Positions 25,447-33,706 of a stretch of 64,000 bases of DNA are shown here, one piece after another; position 1 is the first letter of the stretch, and the number at the start of each line of letters is the position of its first letter. Source of the DNA: Halorussus halophilus (GTDB lineage: Archaea > Halobacteriota > Halobacteria > Halobacteriales > Haladaptataceae); assembly GCF_008831545.1 (NCBI RefSeq), contig NZ_CP044523.1, positions 3,572,253-3,636,252 on the forward strand. The letters are read 5' to 3'. A program made the position numbers and the translations under genes. The notes under the pieces were generated by a model. The model was not told where the DNA came from. It saw only the letters and a list, made by a program, of their open reading frames with translations, and did not search any database.

Positions 25447-25578
25447 CTACCGCGAACGAAGCAAGGCGCGCACCGCGCGCCTCGCTGAGAGAGCGGGTCT
25501 TTTTGGTCCAGATTTTTGCGAGGAGGGTGGCAAAGCGCGGCGAAGCCGAGCGAAGCCACCCAACGAGTAAAAAGGTGG
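25447..25578 (-). repeat. Family B structured intergenic repeat, copy 4
   Basis: On the minus strand: CCACCTTTTTACTCGTTGGG, a GTGGC...GCCAC-closed hairpin made of GGCTTCGC/GCGCGGCG-like words, CTCGCAAAAATCTGGACC, AAAAAGACCC, a GGCGCGCGG/CCGCGCGCC-like hairpin and the tail CTTCGTTCGCGGTAG. The tail matches copy 1 and the head matches copy 3. Lies between two divergent genes. The flanking gap 25203-25446 has no ORF; it contains GTTGCGGTGCGGTGGCGG, a word related to family A. Confidence 0.8.
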
Positions 25579-25618
25579 TTTCGAAGCTCTTTTAGCCGTA
25601 CCACGGGAACGCCCGTCT

Positions 25619-25816
25619 ATGGACCACGAGACGCGCCGAGACATCGTCGTCTCCGTCGGCGCAGTCGCTCTGTTCGTCGCGCTGTTGATGGGCGTCGGCA
25701 TGACGTACGGCGGCAACGGACTCACACAGACGGGAGCGATAGCCGTCGTCGGCGTCATCGTCTTCTTCGTACTACTGATGACGGTCGTCGGGTATTGGTT
25801 GGCTAATCAGTACTAG
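25619..25816 (+). CDS. Small two-helix membrane protein (65 aa)
   Basis: Hydrophobic helices at about residues 9-28 and 38-60 with a short charged N-terminus (MDHETRRD). Function unknown; tiny membrane proteins of this plan are frequent in haloarchaea. The in-frame stop at 25816 is followed by a repeat-filled gap. Confidence 0.65.
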   Translation: MDHETRRDIVVSVGAVALFVALLMGVGMTYGGNGLTQTGAIAVVGVIVFFVLLMTVVGYWLANQY

Positions 25817-25908
25817 CCACCTTTTGACGAGGCATTTGGGATGTGGTTGCTTCTGGTGGATTCGGTCGTGTGATCGCTTCTAGCGGCAGGATTGCTACTG
25901 TCGGAGTG

Positions 25909-25931
25909 ACTAGCTACTCCCGATACCTGCA
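25909..25931 (-). repeat. Solo tail of family A
   Basis: Minus-strand GGTATCGGGAGTAGCTAG, the terminal block of family A, occurs here without the rest of an element and only about 45 bp from the tail of complete copy A2 in the same orientation. It could be a deletion remnant or a functional tail on its own. Confidence 0.65.
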
Positions 25932-25973
25932 ACGAGAATAGAGACGCCGATGACGCGGGAGTGAACACGGTGC

Positions 25974-26142
25974 CGCTAGCTACTGCCGAAACCGATGAGA
26001 CCGCACCGCGACGGCCACACGCCTCCCCACCCGACTGCGCTTCTCGGTTCCGAAAGACGCGACAGGTCGCGTCTTTCGCGCTCCGATGCTCATCCCTCAC
26101 GTGGGACGGCCGAATCCTCGTGATTCGGCCGCACGCGCCGAG
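25974..26142 (-). repeat. Family A structured repeat, copy A2
   Basis: Minus strand: GGCGCGTGCGG, hairpin 1 (CGGCCGAATC/GATTCGGCCG), GTGAGGGATGAGCATCGGAG, hairpin 2 (GAAAGACGCGAC/GTCGCGTCTTTC), GAAGCGCAGTCGGGTGGGGA, GCGTGTGGCCGTCGCGGTGC and ATCGGTTTCGGCAGTAGCTAGC. Sits between the convergent small membrane protein gene and priL; together with the solo tail it fills the 356-bp gap. Confidence 0.85.
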
Positions 26143-26172
26143 TTTAAAATCTGACAGCCGGAAAACCCGCTT

Positions 26173-27264
26173 TCACGCCTCGCGCCAATCCGTAACCCCA
26201 TCTGCCTCCGCCAGTGCCTCCTCGTAGTACACCAGCGGGTGCGTAATCTCCGCACAGCGCTCGTCGGTCGTCGGGTCGTCCTCGTCGGCGACCGGACACT
26301 CCTCGTAGGCGGCCATCGTCGCACAGGTCGGCGGCGCGAACTGCGAGCCTTTCTCGTCGGCGATGCGGTCTACGCGGTACTGGAGTGCGCGCTGACCCAG
26401 TCCTTCAGTGCCGCAGAGCGCGGCGATGTCCTCGGCGTCGGCACCGATGCTGGCGAGGAACGTCACCAGCGCGAACTCCGAGTGATTCTCCAGATTCTCG
26501 CCGTCGCGGGCGCGTTCAAGCAGTGCCGACATGCACGGCGGGAACTGTCCTGGCGCGAGCGTGTCGATGTCCCGCGCGAGTTCGACTTCCGAGAAAGTGT
26601 CCTCTAACTCCTCGATGACGCCAGTCAGACCCTCTCGAATCGGGTCCGGAACTTGCGCCAGCGGCAGTCCCTCGGCTATTCGCCGTCTGGTCGCCTCTCG
26701 GAGCAGTTCGTGCAGTTCGGCCTCTTTCAAGACCACCGTGCCGTCTGCGAGTTGTCGGACGGGCAGTCGCCACTCGTCGGCCGAGAGCCCCGACGAGAGC
26801 GCGAGGTAGTCGCCGACGGCCATCCGGTAGTTCTCGCCTCGCTGTTCGACAGCCGACGCGAGGTCGAATTCCGCGAGCAGGTCGTCCAGTGTAATCGCGC
26901 TCGTGGTCGTACTCTTCAGGCCGTCGTCCGGATTTTCGAGGTCCGACGTGAACCGTTCGTAGGCAGTGTCCGCTTCCGCGCTGGCGTACTTCTCGACCGC
27001 GCCGGGTGCGTCGAGTAGCGAGACCAGCACCCGCGCGACAGGGTAGGAAAGCAGTTCCGCGCTCGTCCCCCAGCGGCGCTCTGCGTCCTCGGGTGGGCGA
27101 ACCGTCCCGTCGATGAGCGCCCGTCGGACGCGTTGTCTCCCTCGCTCGACGGCCGGATGGCGGTCCCCCTCGGAGACGACGATTTCCGCGAGACCGATGT
27201 CGGCACTGCGGACGCTCTCGCGGGCCGCCGCGAGGAACGGGTACCGAGCGTGGAGCGGGTCCAT
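26173..27264 (-). CDS. priL: DNA primase large subunit
   Basis: 363 residues. Regulatory subunit of the archaeal/eukaryotic-type primase. The C-terminal domain carries four well-spaced cysteines for the [4Fe-4S] cluster: FPPCMSALL near 249, PPTCATM near 320, EECPVAD near 329 and DERCAEITHPLVYY near 343. The N-terminal half (YPFLAAARESV...) is the helical platform. The catalytic subunit PriS is not in this window. Divergent from the SnoaL-like gene. Confidence 0.94.
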   Translation of the reverse strand: MDPLHARYPFLAAARESVRSADIGLAEIVVSEGDRHPAVERGRQRVRRALIDGTVRPPEDAERRWGTSAELLSYPVARVLVSLLDAPGAVEKYASAEADTAYERFTSDLENPDDGLKSTTTSAITLDDLLAEFDLASAVEQRGENYRMAVGDYLALSSGLSADEWRLPVRQLADGTVVLKEAELHELLREATRRRIAEGLPLAQVPDPIREGLTGVIEELEDTFSEVELARDIDTLAPGQFPPCMSALLERARDGENLENHSEFALVTFLASIGADAEDIAALCGTEGLGQRALQYRVDRIADEKGSQFAPPTCATMAAYEECPVADEDDPTTDERCAEITHPLVYYEEALAEADGVTDWREA

Positions 27265-27351
27265 ACCCGTCAGTCAAAGCGAAGCCCGATAAACGCGACG
27301 GATTTCCGAGAACCGCCGGGGTTGATGGCTCGGACGTACGTAGTCGCTCGC

Positions 27352-27717
27352 ATGGGTGAGACGACTGTCCGAGACTACTACGAGGCCATCGACGCGGGCG
27401 ACTACGAGCGGTTCGCCGACCTGCTCGCGTCCGACGTGGTACACGACCGGCCAGATCGGACCATCGAAGGCAAGGAAACACTGGTCGGGTTCATGCGCGA
27501 TGACAGGCCAGACAAGGACACGTCGCACGAGGTCTGTCGCGTGTTCGGGAGTAGCGACGGAAGCGGTAAGGACTGTGTCGGAAGCGATAGCGACGGCAAC
27601 ACCGTCGCCGTCGAGGGCCGACTACTCGATTCTGCGGGCGAACCGCTGTTCGAGTTCGCCGACGCGTTCGACCTCGAATCCGGGCGAATTGCTCGTATTC
27701 GGACCTACACGCGCTGA
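27352..27717 (+). CDS. NTF2/SnoaL-like protein
   Basis: 121 residues with the cone-shaped NTF2 fold: VRDYYEAIDAGDYERFADLLASDVVHDRPDRTIEGKETLVGFM at the start and a closing beta strand GRIARIRTYTR. Such proteins are small enzymes or binding domains; the substrate is not evident. The middle (GSSDGSGKDCVGSDSDGN) is an unusual Ser/Gly/Asp insertion in the sheet. A start 12 codons upstream (MARTYVV) is possible. Confidence 0.82.
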   Translation: MGETTVRDYYEAIDAGDYERFADLLASDVVHDRPDRTIEGKETLVGFMRDDRPDKDTSHEVCRVFGSSDGSGKDCVGSDSDGNTVAVEGRLLDSAGEPLFEFADAFDLESGRIARIRTYTR

Positions 27718-27725
27718 TTGCCGGT

Positions 27726-29135
27726 TTATTCGAGCGTTCCGTTCAGCACCTTCGCCGCGGTGAGCACCGGGTCCCAAACTGGACTGAACGGTGGTGCGTA
27801 GGCGAGGTCGAGATTCTGGACCTCTTCGACGGTCATCTCGGCGTGGAGTGCAGTTGCCACGGTGTCGATGCGTTTGGCGACGCCCTCCTCGCCGACCATG
27901 GCCGCACCGAGCAGACGACCCGTCTCGCGGTCCCCGACCATCTGGATAGTGATGGGTTTGGGGTCGGGGTAGTAGTGAGCGCGCGACCCGTCGGTGACGA
28001 CCTTCGAGACGGGGTCGTATCCGGCCACCTCGGCCACTTCGAGGTCGGTGATACCCGTCCGGGCGACTTCGAGGTCGAACACCTTCACGACCGCAGTGCC
28101 GACGATGTCGCCGACTTCGGTCGCGTCGCCCGTGACCGTCTGCCCGATTGCGCGTCCGGACCGGTTCGCGGTGAGCGCCAGTGGAACCCAGTCGGAGGCG
28201 TCGGTGACCGCGTTGTGTGCTTCCGCACAGTCGCCCGCAGCGTAGACGTTCTCGACGCTGGTACGGCCGTACTCGTCGGTAGCGATGGCACCGGTCTCGC
28301 CCGTTTCGACCCCCGCCTCTGCTGCGAGTTCCGTGTTCGGTGCGACGCCGGTCGCTACCAGGACTAGTTCGGCGTCGTGGCGTTTGCTACCCGCTTCGAT
28401 ACCCGCGACGTGACCGTCGCCGACTATCTCCTCGACGGTCGTGTCGAGGAACACGTCGATGCCCTTCTCACGGAGGTGGTCTTCGACTGTCTCGGCGACG
28501 TCGTCGCCGAACGGTGCGAGGACGTGAGGGAGCATCTCGTACACCGTCACGTCGAGACCGCGGGCGTCGAACGCTTCGGCCATCTCCAGTCCGATGTATC
28601 CGCCGCCGATGATGGCGACCGACTCCGGACGCTCTCCGGTCAGGTATTCGCGCAACTCGGCCCCGTAGCCGTCTCGGTCGGCGACTATCTCGTCGCCCGC
28701 AACGTAGTCACGGACGGCCCGAGCAGTGTCCATGTCGTGGAACGTGAAGACGCCGTCGAGGTCGATGCCGTCTATCGGCGGTCGAATCGCCCGTGCGCCG
28801 GTCGAGACGAGGAGGTCGTCGTACGCTTGCTCGTATCGCCCATCGCCGTCCTCGACTGTGACCGTCTTCGATTCCGCGTCGATGGCGACGACTTCGCTTT
28901 GGGTTCGGAGGTCGATGTTTCGCTCTTCGCGGAACTGTTCCGGCGTGACGGCTACGAGGTCCTCCAAGGTTTCCACGTCGCCCTTTACGTAATACGGCAT
29001 GCCGCACGCGCCGTAGGACACCCAATCGCCTTTCTCGAAGACGACGACCTCGCGGTCTGGGTCGTCTCGCTTCGTCTTGCTCGCTGCGCTCATTCCCGCT
29101 GCGTCACCGCCGATAACGACGAACGTTTCTCCCAT
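27726..29135 (-). CDS. FAD-dependent pyridine nucleotide-disulfide oxidoreductase (CoA-disulfide reductase-like)
   Basis: 469 residues. N-terminal FAD site VVIGGDAAGMSAA, single redox cysteine in SYGACGMPYYV (Cys44), NAD(P) site VAIIGGGYIGLEMAEAF near 163 and the second FAD motif NVYAAGDCAEA near 293. One cysteine in this position is the hallmark of the CoA-disulfide reductase/NADH oxidase (Nox) branch. Conserved Tyr residues in the C-terminal domain (HYYPDPKP, LDLAYAPPFSP) also fit CoADR. Which disulfide it reduces is not provable here. TATA-like CTTTATATA lies about 25 bp upstream. Confidence 0.9.
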   Translation of the reverse strand: MGETFVVIGGDAAGMSAASKTKRDDPDREVVVFEKGDWVSYGACGMPYYVKGDVETLEDLVAVTPEQFREERNIDLRTQSEVVAIDAESKTVTVEDGDGRYEQAYDDLLVSTGARAIRPPIDGIDLDGVFTFHDMDTARAVRDYVAGDEIVADRDGYGAELREYLTGERPESVAIIGGGYIGLEMAEAFDARGLDVTVYEMLPHVLAPFGDDVAETVEDHLREKGIDVFLDTTVEEIVGDGHVAGIEAGSKRHDAELVLVATGVAPNTELAAEAGVETGETGAIATDEYGRTSVENVYAAGDCAEAHNAVTDASDWVPLALTANRSGRAIGQTVTGDATEVGDIVGTAVVKVFDLEVARTGITDLEVAEVAGYDPVSKVVTDGSRAHYYPDPKPITIQMVGDRETGRLLGAAMVGEEGVAKRIDTVATALHAEMTVEEVQNLDLAYAPPFSPVWDPVLTAAKVLNGTLE

Positions 29136-29154
29136 GTGAGACGATACGGTGTCC

Positions 29155-29164
29155 CTATATAAAG
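29155..29164 (-). promoter_or_regulatory. TATA box of the CoADR-like gene
   Basis: Minus-strand CTTTATATAG about 25 bp before the ATG at 29135; strong and correctly spaced for a leaderless mRNA. Confidence 0.65.
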
Positions 29165-29209
29165 TAGAATTGTACAATTCCCACAAGATGGGGATATGGG
29201 GAGTAGCGT

Positions 29210-30568
29210 CTATTCTTTCTCGCCCGCTCCGAGTGCGCTTTCGCCGACCTTTTCGTGACCTTCGATAACTTCCTTGCCGCCCATGTAGGGTCGCAGGGCT
29301 TCGGGCACCGTCACCGTGCCGTCGTCGTTCTGGTAGTATTCGAGGATGGCGACCATAACGCGCGGTAGGGCCAGTCCCGAGGCGTTCAACGTGTGCAGGT
29401 ATTCGGCCGATTCGTGCTGTTCCGGCCGGTAACGCAGGCCAGCGCGCCGGGCTTGGAACGCCTCGAAGTTCGACGCCGTCGAGACTTCCAGCCAGCGACC
29501 ACCTTCGTCGGGGCCGTCGTCCATGTCGTCGCCGGGTGCCCACACTTCGAGGTCGATTTGCTTGGCGGCCTTGAATCCGAGGTCGCCGGTGCAGAGTTCC
29601 AGCACGCGGTAGGGAAGTTCGAGCTTTCGGAGGACTTCCTCGGCCTCGTCCAGAAGGGCATCGAGTCGGTCGTAACTCGTCTCCGGTTCCACGAAGTTGA
29701 CCATCTCGACCTTGTTGAACTGGTGGACGCGGACGATGCCGCGCGTCTCGGTGCCGTGTTCACCCGCTTCTTGGCGGAAGTTCGGCGTGTACGCCTGATG
29801 CTTGAGCGGCAGGTCGTCCTTCAGCAGGATATCGTCGGCGTACATGTTCGTGACCGGCACCTCCGCAGTCGGGCAGAGCCAGAGGTCTTCGTCTTCGAGT
29901 TTGTACGCATCCTCGGCGAACTTGGGCAACTGCCCGGTGCCGGTCATCGACTGGCTGTTGATGGGAATCGGCGGGAAGATATCCACGTAGCCCTGCTCGC
30001 GATGCACGTCCATCATGAACTGCATCAGGGCGTGTTCGAGTTGACAGCCCTCGCCTTTGAGGAAGTAGAACCCGCTCCCCGACGTTTTGGCGGCGCGCTG
30101 TTCGTCGATGATGTCGAGTTCCTCGCCGAGGTCGTAGTGCGGGACGACCTCCGCAGGTAGGTCGCGCAGGTTGTCGAAGCCTTCGGTGCGCAGTTCCACG
30201 TTGTCGTCCTCGTCTGCGCCCAGTGGGACGCTCTCGTGGGGCACCTGCGGGATTTCGAGCATGACCTCGTCCAGTTCGTCCTCCAACTCCTCGGCGCGCG
30301 TTTCGACCTCCTCGATTTCGGCCTTGAGTTCGCCCGAGCGTTCGATGGCTTCGTCGGCCTCCTCGTGCTTGCCTGCTTGTTTCAGGTCGCCGATTTTGTC
30401 GCTGACCTGATTGCGCTCGTGTCGCAGGTCGTCGCCGCGTGCCTTCAGTTCGCGCCACTCTTCGTCCATCTCCAGCACGGCATCGAGGTCTACGTCGTCG
30501 GTTCCGCGGGCTTGTAGACCCTCGCGGACCTCCTCGGGGTGCTGGCGAATGTAGTTCCGGTCGAGCAT
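29210..30568 (-). CDS. serS: Serine--tRNA ligase
   Basis: 452 residues, class II synthetase of the common (bacterial-like) SerRS type. The N-terminal long coiled-coil arm (about 30-110) grips the tRNA variable arm; motif 2 is FRQEAGEHGTETRGIVRVHQF and motif 3 is LALPRVMVAILEYYQ, with the serine-binding TAEVPVTN loop at about 245. Start MLDRNYIRQHPEEV is the family N-terminus; 50 further in-frame upstream codons are proline-rich non-coding sequence. Confidence 0.97.
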   Translation of the reverse strand: MLDRNYIRQHPEEVREGLQARGTDDVDLDAVLEMDEEWRELKARGDDLRHERNQVSDKIGDLKQAGKHEEADEAIERSGELKAEIEEVETRAEELEDELDEVMLEIPQVPHESVPLGADEDDNVELRTEGFDNLRDLPAEVVPHYDLGEELDIIDEQRAAKTSGSGFYFLKGEGCQLEHALMQFMMDVHREQGYVDIFPPIPINSQSMTGTGQLPKFAEDAYKLEDEDLWLCPTAEVPVTNMYADDILLKDDLPLKHQAYTPNFRQEAGEHGTETRGIVRVHQFNKVEMVNFVEPETSYDRLDALLDEAEEVLRKLELPYRVLELCTGDLGFKAAKQIDLEVWAPGDDMDDGPDEGGRWLEVSTASNFEAFQARRAGLRYRPEQHESAEYLHTLNASGLALPRVMVAILEYYQNDDGTVTVPEALRPYMGGKEVIEGHEKVGESALGAGEKE

Positions 30569-30785
30569 TCCTACTCTCCACAACCCACTCCCGGCAAAAA
30601 ATCGTATCGTTCGTGCGGGAGTGGTTGGCGGGGGTGGAAGTGGTTCAGGGTGTGGTTGAACAGGTACCCTGACTCGTTCAGTGTTTAGATTGGTAGACGG
30701 AGTTTCAGGTTCTGGCAACGCGGGCGTTGCTGTCTCGAAAATCTTGTCGCTACGAACCGGGGAATCCGTAGAACTGTATCCGCCT

Positions 30786-30914
30786 CGAAAGCCCCCGCCC
30801 GTTCACGGCACTTCGTGCCGTTAGCTCGGAAGAGCTTCGCTCTCCCGGTGCTCGCGGTCGCTCGGCGACTACACTGAACGCGACCGTGCGGCTCCTTTCA
30901 GTCCCACCCTGTGG
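30786..30914 (+). repeat. Family C intergenic repeat, copy 1
   Basis: Begins GAAAGCCCCCGCCCG and ends CCTTTCAGTCCCACCCTGTG; GAAAG and CTTTC close the element. Inside are hairpins CGGCACTTCGTGCCG and GGAAGAGCTTCGCTCTCC and the word GCTCGCGGTCGCTC, which copy 2 (49344-49432) shares. The 521-bp gap 30569-31090 between serS and the MBL gene otherwise holds no recognisable gene. Confidence 0.65.
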
Positions 30915-31090
30915 GTTGGCTAGGTGGTCGTTTTCGGTGGTTGGTCGGGCGTTTTCGGTTGAAGACGGAGCCAAGCGCCGTGGTGGTACGGACTCGTTCG
31001 CGGCAGCGGGGAGACCAGACCTCCTATCTGAACATTCCCTACTTCGCCGTGGGCGAACCACTTTTCTCCCGTCCACTCCACCAAATACCT

Positions 31091-32005
31091 ATGAGACGAG
31101 GCGACCTCAAGGAGGTCACTGTTGGCGACTGCTCGGACCTCTACTACCTCGATACGGGGATGTACGACACCGACGAGTACGGTGCGGTCTACATCTACGA
31201 CGCCGCGCGGCCCGCAATCGTGGAGACGGGAATCGGCACCAACCGCGAGTACATCTTCGACGCGCTGGAGGTGCTGGGCATCGCCAAGGAGGACGTGGCC
31301 GTCATCGCGCCGACGCACGTCCACCTCGACCACGCTGGCGGCGCGGGCTTTCTCGCGAAGGAGTGTCCGAACGCTGAAGTCTACGTCCACGAAATCGGCG
31401 CGCCGCATCTCGAAGACCCTTCGCGTCTGGTCGAGGGTACCAAGCAGGCCGTCGGCGACCAGTGGGAGTTCTACGTCGAACCCGAACCGGTGCCCGAGGA
31501 CCAACTCGTCCCGATACAGGGCGGCGACGAAATCAACCTCGGTAACCACCACCTCGAAGTGTACCACGCGCCGGGGCACGCACCGCATCAGGTGGTCTAC
31601 TACGACCGGGACGACGACGCCGTCTTCACCGCCGACGCGGCGGGCATCTGGGTCCCGTCCACCAGAGAAATCCGCGAAACCTCCCCGCCGTCGAACTTCG
31701 ACTTGGAGCAGTGTCTCGCAGACCTCGAAACGATTCGGGAACTGAACCCCGAGGCGCTCCTCTACACCCACTTCGGGCCGCGAGAGTACGACCAAGTGGC
31801 GATGGACGAGTACGCCGACGTGCTGTCCTCGTGGGTCGAACGCGTCGAACAGAAGCGCGACGAACTCGGCGACGACGAAACGGTCGTGAAGTTCTTCGCC
31901 GAGAACGCAGAGATGGCCGACGTGTGGGGCGAGCGCAAGGCGCGCGAGGAGGCGAAACTGAACAGTCGAGGCGTGTTGACGTATCTGCACTACCGCGACG
32001 ATTGA
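31091..32005 (+). CDS. MBL-fold metallo-hydrolase
   Basis: 304 residues. Zinc motif APTHVHLDHAGGAGFLAKECP near residue 75 (HxHxDH), YHAPGHAPHQVVYY near 159, FTADAAG near 180 (Asp ligand) and YTHFG near 222 complete the binuclear site. The C-terminal helices (about 235-300) form an extra domain. General hydrolase (thioester, lactone or similar); substrate unknown. ATG at 31091 is preferred over far upstream in-frame codons, which lie in repeat C territory. Confidence 0.9.
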   Translation: MRRGDLKEVTVGDCSDLYYLDTGMYDTDEYGAVYIYDAARPAIVETGIGTNREYIFDALEVLGIAKEDVAVIAPTHVHLDHAGGAGFLAKECPNAEVYVHEIGAPHLEDPSRLVEGTKQAVGDQWEFYVEPEPVPEDQLVPIQGGDEINLGNHHLEVYHAPGHAPHQVVYYDRDDDAVFTADAAGIWVPSTREIRETSPPSNFDLEQCLADLETIRELNPEALLYTHFGPREYDQVAMDEYADVLSSWVERVEQKRDELGDDETVVKFFAENAEMADVWGERKAREEAKLNSRGVLTYLHYRDD

Positions 32006-32079
32006 CCGGGATTTTAGGACCTCCCCAAAGACCGGAACGGTCTGGACGTTTTACTGGCGGTAGCGAATTACAGTCAGGC

Positions 32080-32283
32080 ATGCCACGAAAGCTGACCCGA
32101 CGACGGTTGCTCGCTGGCGTAGGCGCGGCCGGTGCCGTCGCACTGGCCGGTTGTACGAGTGGCGAAGTGGAGTGGAGCGCCGACTCCGGGGACTCGAACG
32201 GGAGCGACTCCGGCGACGGTGGCGAAGATGGCGGCGACGTAGACGTGAACGTGAGCGCGGGGTCGGACGGCGACTCCAGCTAG
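32080..32283 (+). CDS. Very small Tat lipoprotein (67 aa)
   Basis: RKLTRRRLLAGVGAAG is a twin-arginine signal and VALAGC a lipobox (Cys at about residue 25). The mature part is only about 43 residues, nearly all Ser, Asp, Gly and Glu (GDSNGSDSGDGGEDGGD), so it is a disordered, highly acidic chain tethered to the membrane. No known family. Confidence 0.6.
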   Translation: MPRKLTRRRLLAGVGAAGAVALAGCTSGEVEWSADSGDSNGSDSGDGGEDGGDVDVNVSAGSDGDSS

Positions 32284-32295
32284 CTGGGAATTGAT

Positions 32296-32398
32296 GCGAT
32301 GTCCGACGGCCAATTCTGTCGCCGTCGCAGGTGAACTGTCCGACGGCCAATTCTGTCGCCGTCGCAGGTGAACTGTCCGACGGCCAATTCTGTCCCCG
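32296..32398 (+). repeat. 37-bp tandem direct repeat
   Basis: The unit starts TGTCCGACGGCCAATTCTGT and continues CGCCGTCGCAGGTGAAC; two full copies and a third partial one ending TGTCCCCGCCGG follow each other without spacers. Each unit can fold through CGACGG/CCGTCG. It lies between the small lipoprotein and the Gfo/Idh/MocA gene. Not a CRISPR array. Confidence 0.85.
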
Positions 32399-32465
32399 CC
32401 GGTAGCGGTTTACGTAGCCCCGTCGAGAATCATGCTGATTCTCGGTGACAACTGTCAGTACAGAG

Positions 32466-33623
32466 ATGGTGCGAATCGGCATCGTCGGCGCAGGGAACAG
32501 GGGAACGAACCACGCGGCGCGCTACGAAGGCGTTCCCGGAGCGAACGTCGTCGCCGTCGCGGACGTAGACGAACCGAAGGCCGAGGCACTCGCTTCAGAG
32601 TACGACGCCGAGAGCTACGTAGACCATCAGTCGATGCTCTCGGGGAGCGACCTCGACGCTGTCAACGTCTGCGTCCACACGAGTCTCCACGAGGAAATCG
32701 CGGTGGACGCGCTGGAAGCAGGCGCGAACGTCTTCTGCGAGAAGCCGATGGCCGACAGCTACGCGGCCGCGAGTCGGATGTACGACGCCGCGGAGCGAAC
32801 CGGCAACCGGCTCGCCGTGCAGAACCAGTTGTTGTTCACGAAGGAGACGCGCGCCGCGAAGGCTCTGATAGACGCGGGCGAACTCGGTGACTGCTATCAG
32901 GGAATCGCCGCTCGCTCGCGGGGATGGGCGTTCGGACCCGACCCCGAAGAAATCGACCTCGGTGCGCGCCGCCGAGGCACGCCCTACGTCGATGGCTACG
33001 GGACTCCGTCGTTCGTCCGTGAAGAGTCAGCGAGCGGCGGGGCCGTCTACGACCTCGGGAGCTACACCGTCGGTCAGTTGCTCTACCTGCTCGGGTCGCC
33101 GACAGTCGAGCGGGTCAGGGGTGAGACGTTCCGCACGGAACCCGAACGACACGCTTCTGGCGGCGAGACATCTGCGGAGTACCGCCGTCGAATCGAGGAG
33201 AGCGGCCACGACGTAGAGGACGTTGGCGTCGGTTTCGTCACCTTCGAGGACGGAACGGTGTTGTCGGTGCGCGCCAGTTGGTCGCGCCACCTCGAAGAGG
33301 AAGGGAGCGCGGTCGTCGGCACCGAGGGCGGCGTGCGACTCGACCCCTTCGAGTACCACGCCTCGATTGCCGAAATCGAGATGGACGCGAGCGCCGACTT
33401 AGAGGAGTTCGACTTCCGCCAACAGTCGCTCGCGGGCAAAGAGTACGACCCCAGCGTCGAAGCCGACCCGCTCTTTCACTGGATAGAGGTGCTTCTGGGG
33501 CGCGAGCAAGGAGTCCCGACCGCCGAACTGGCCTTGGAGACGATGGTGGTCATGGACGGCATCTATCGCTCGGCAGAACTCGGCCGGGAAGTGTCGCGCG
33601 AACAAGTGGTCGGGGACGATTGA
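32466..33623 (+). CDS. Gfo/Idh/MocA family oxidoreductase
   Basis: 385 residues. Rossmann NAD(P) site VRIGIVGAGNRGTNHAARY at the N-terminus, the EKPM motif (VFCEKPMADSY) near residue 95 with the conserved lysine, and the alpha/beta dimer domain after about 125 (GGAVYDLGSYTVGQLLYLLG). Family members oxidise sugars, inositols or sugar acids; specificity is not visible. A GTG seven codons upstream (32445) is an alternative start. Confidence 0.9.
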   Translation: MVRIGIVGAGNRGTNHAARYEGVPGANVVAVADVDEPKAEALASEYDAESYVDHQSMLSGSDLDAVNVCVHTSLHEEIAVDALEAGANVFCEKPMADSYAAASRMYDAAERTGNRLAVQNQLLFTKETRAAKALIDAGELGDCYQGIAARSRGWAFGPDPEEIDLGARRRGTPYVDGYGTPSFVREESASGGAVYDLGSYTVGQLLYLLGSPTVERVRGETFRTEPERHASGGETSAEYRRRIEESGHDVEDVGVGFVTFEDGTVLSVRASWSRHLEEEGSAVVGTEGGVRLDPFEYHASIAEIEMDASADLEEFDFRQQSLAGKEYDPSVEADPLFHWIEVLLGREQGVPTAELALETMVVMDGIYRSAELGREVSREQVVGDD

Positions 33624-33706
33624 ATCCCCGGACGCGAGGAATAAACCCAGATGAACGCCCCTCGCGTTCGGAGTAACTTAATGACAGGGGCACATGATGG
33701 AGTGGT

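Noticed and set aside
32296..32398. Possible CRISPR array (37-bp repeats)
   Set aside because: Units are directly adjacent with no spacers, and no cas genes occur in the window.
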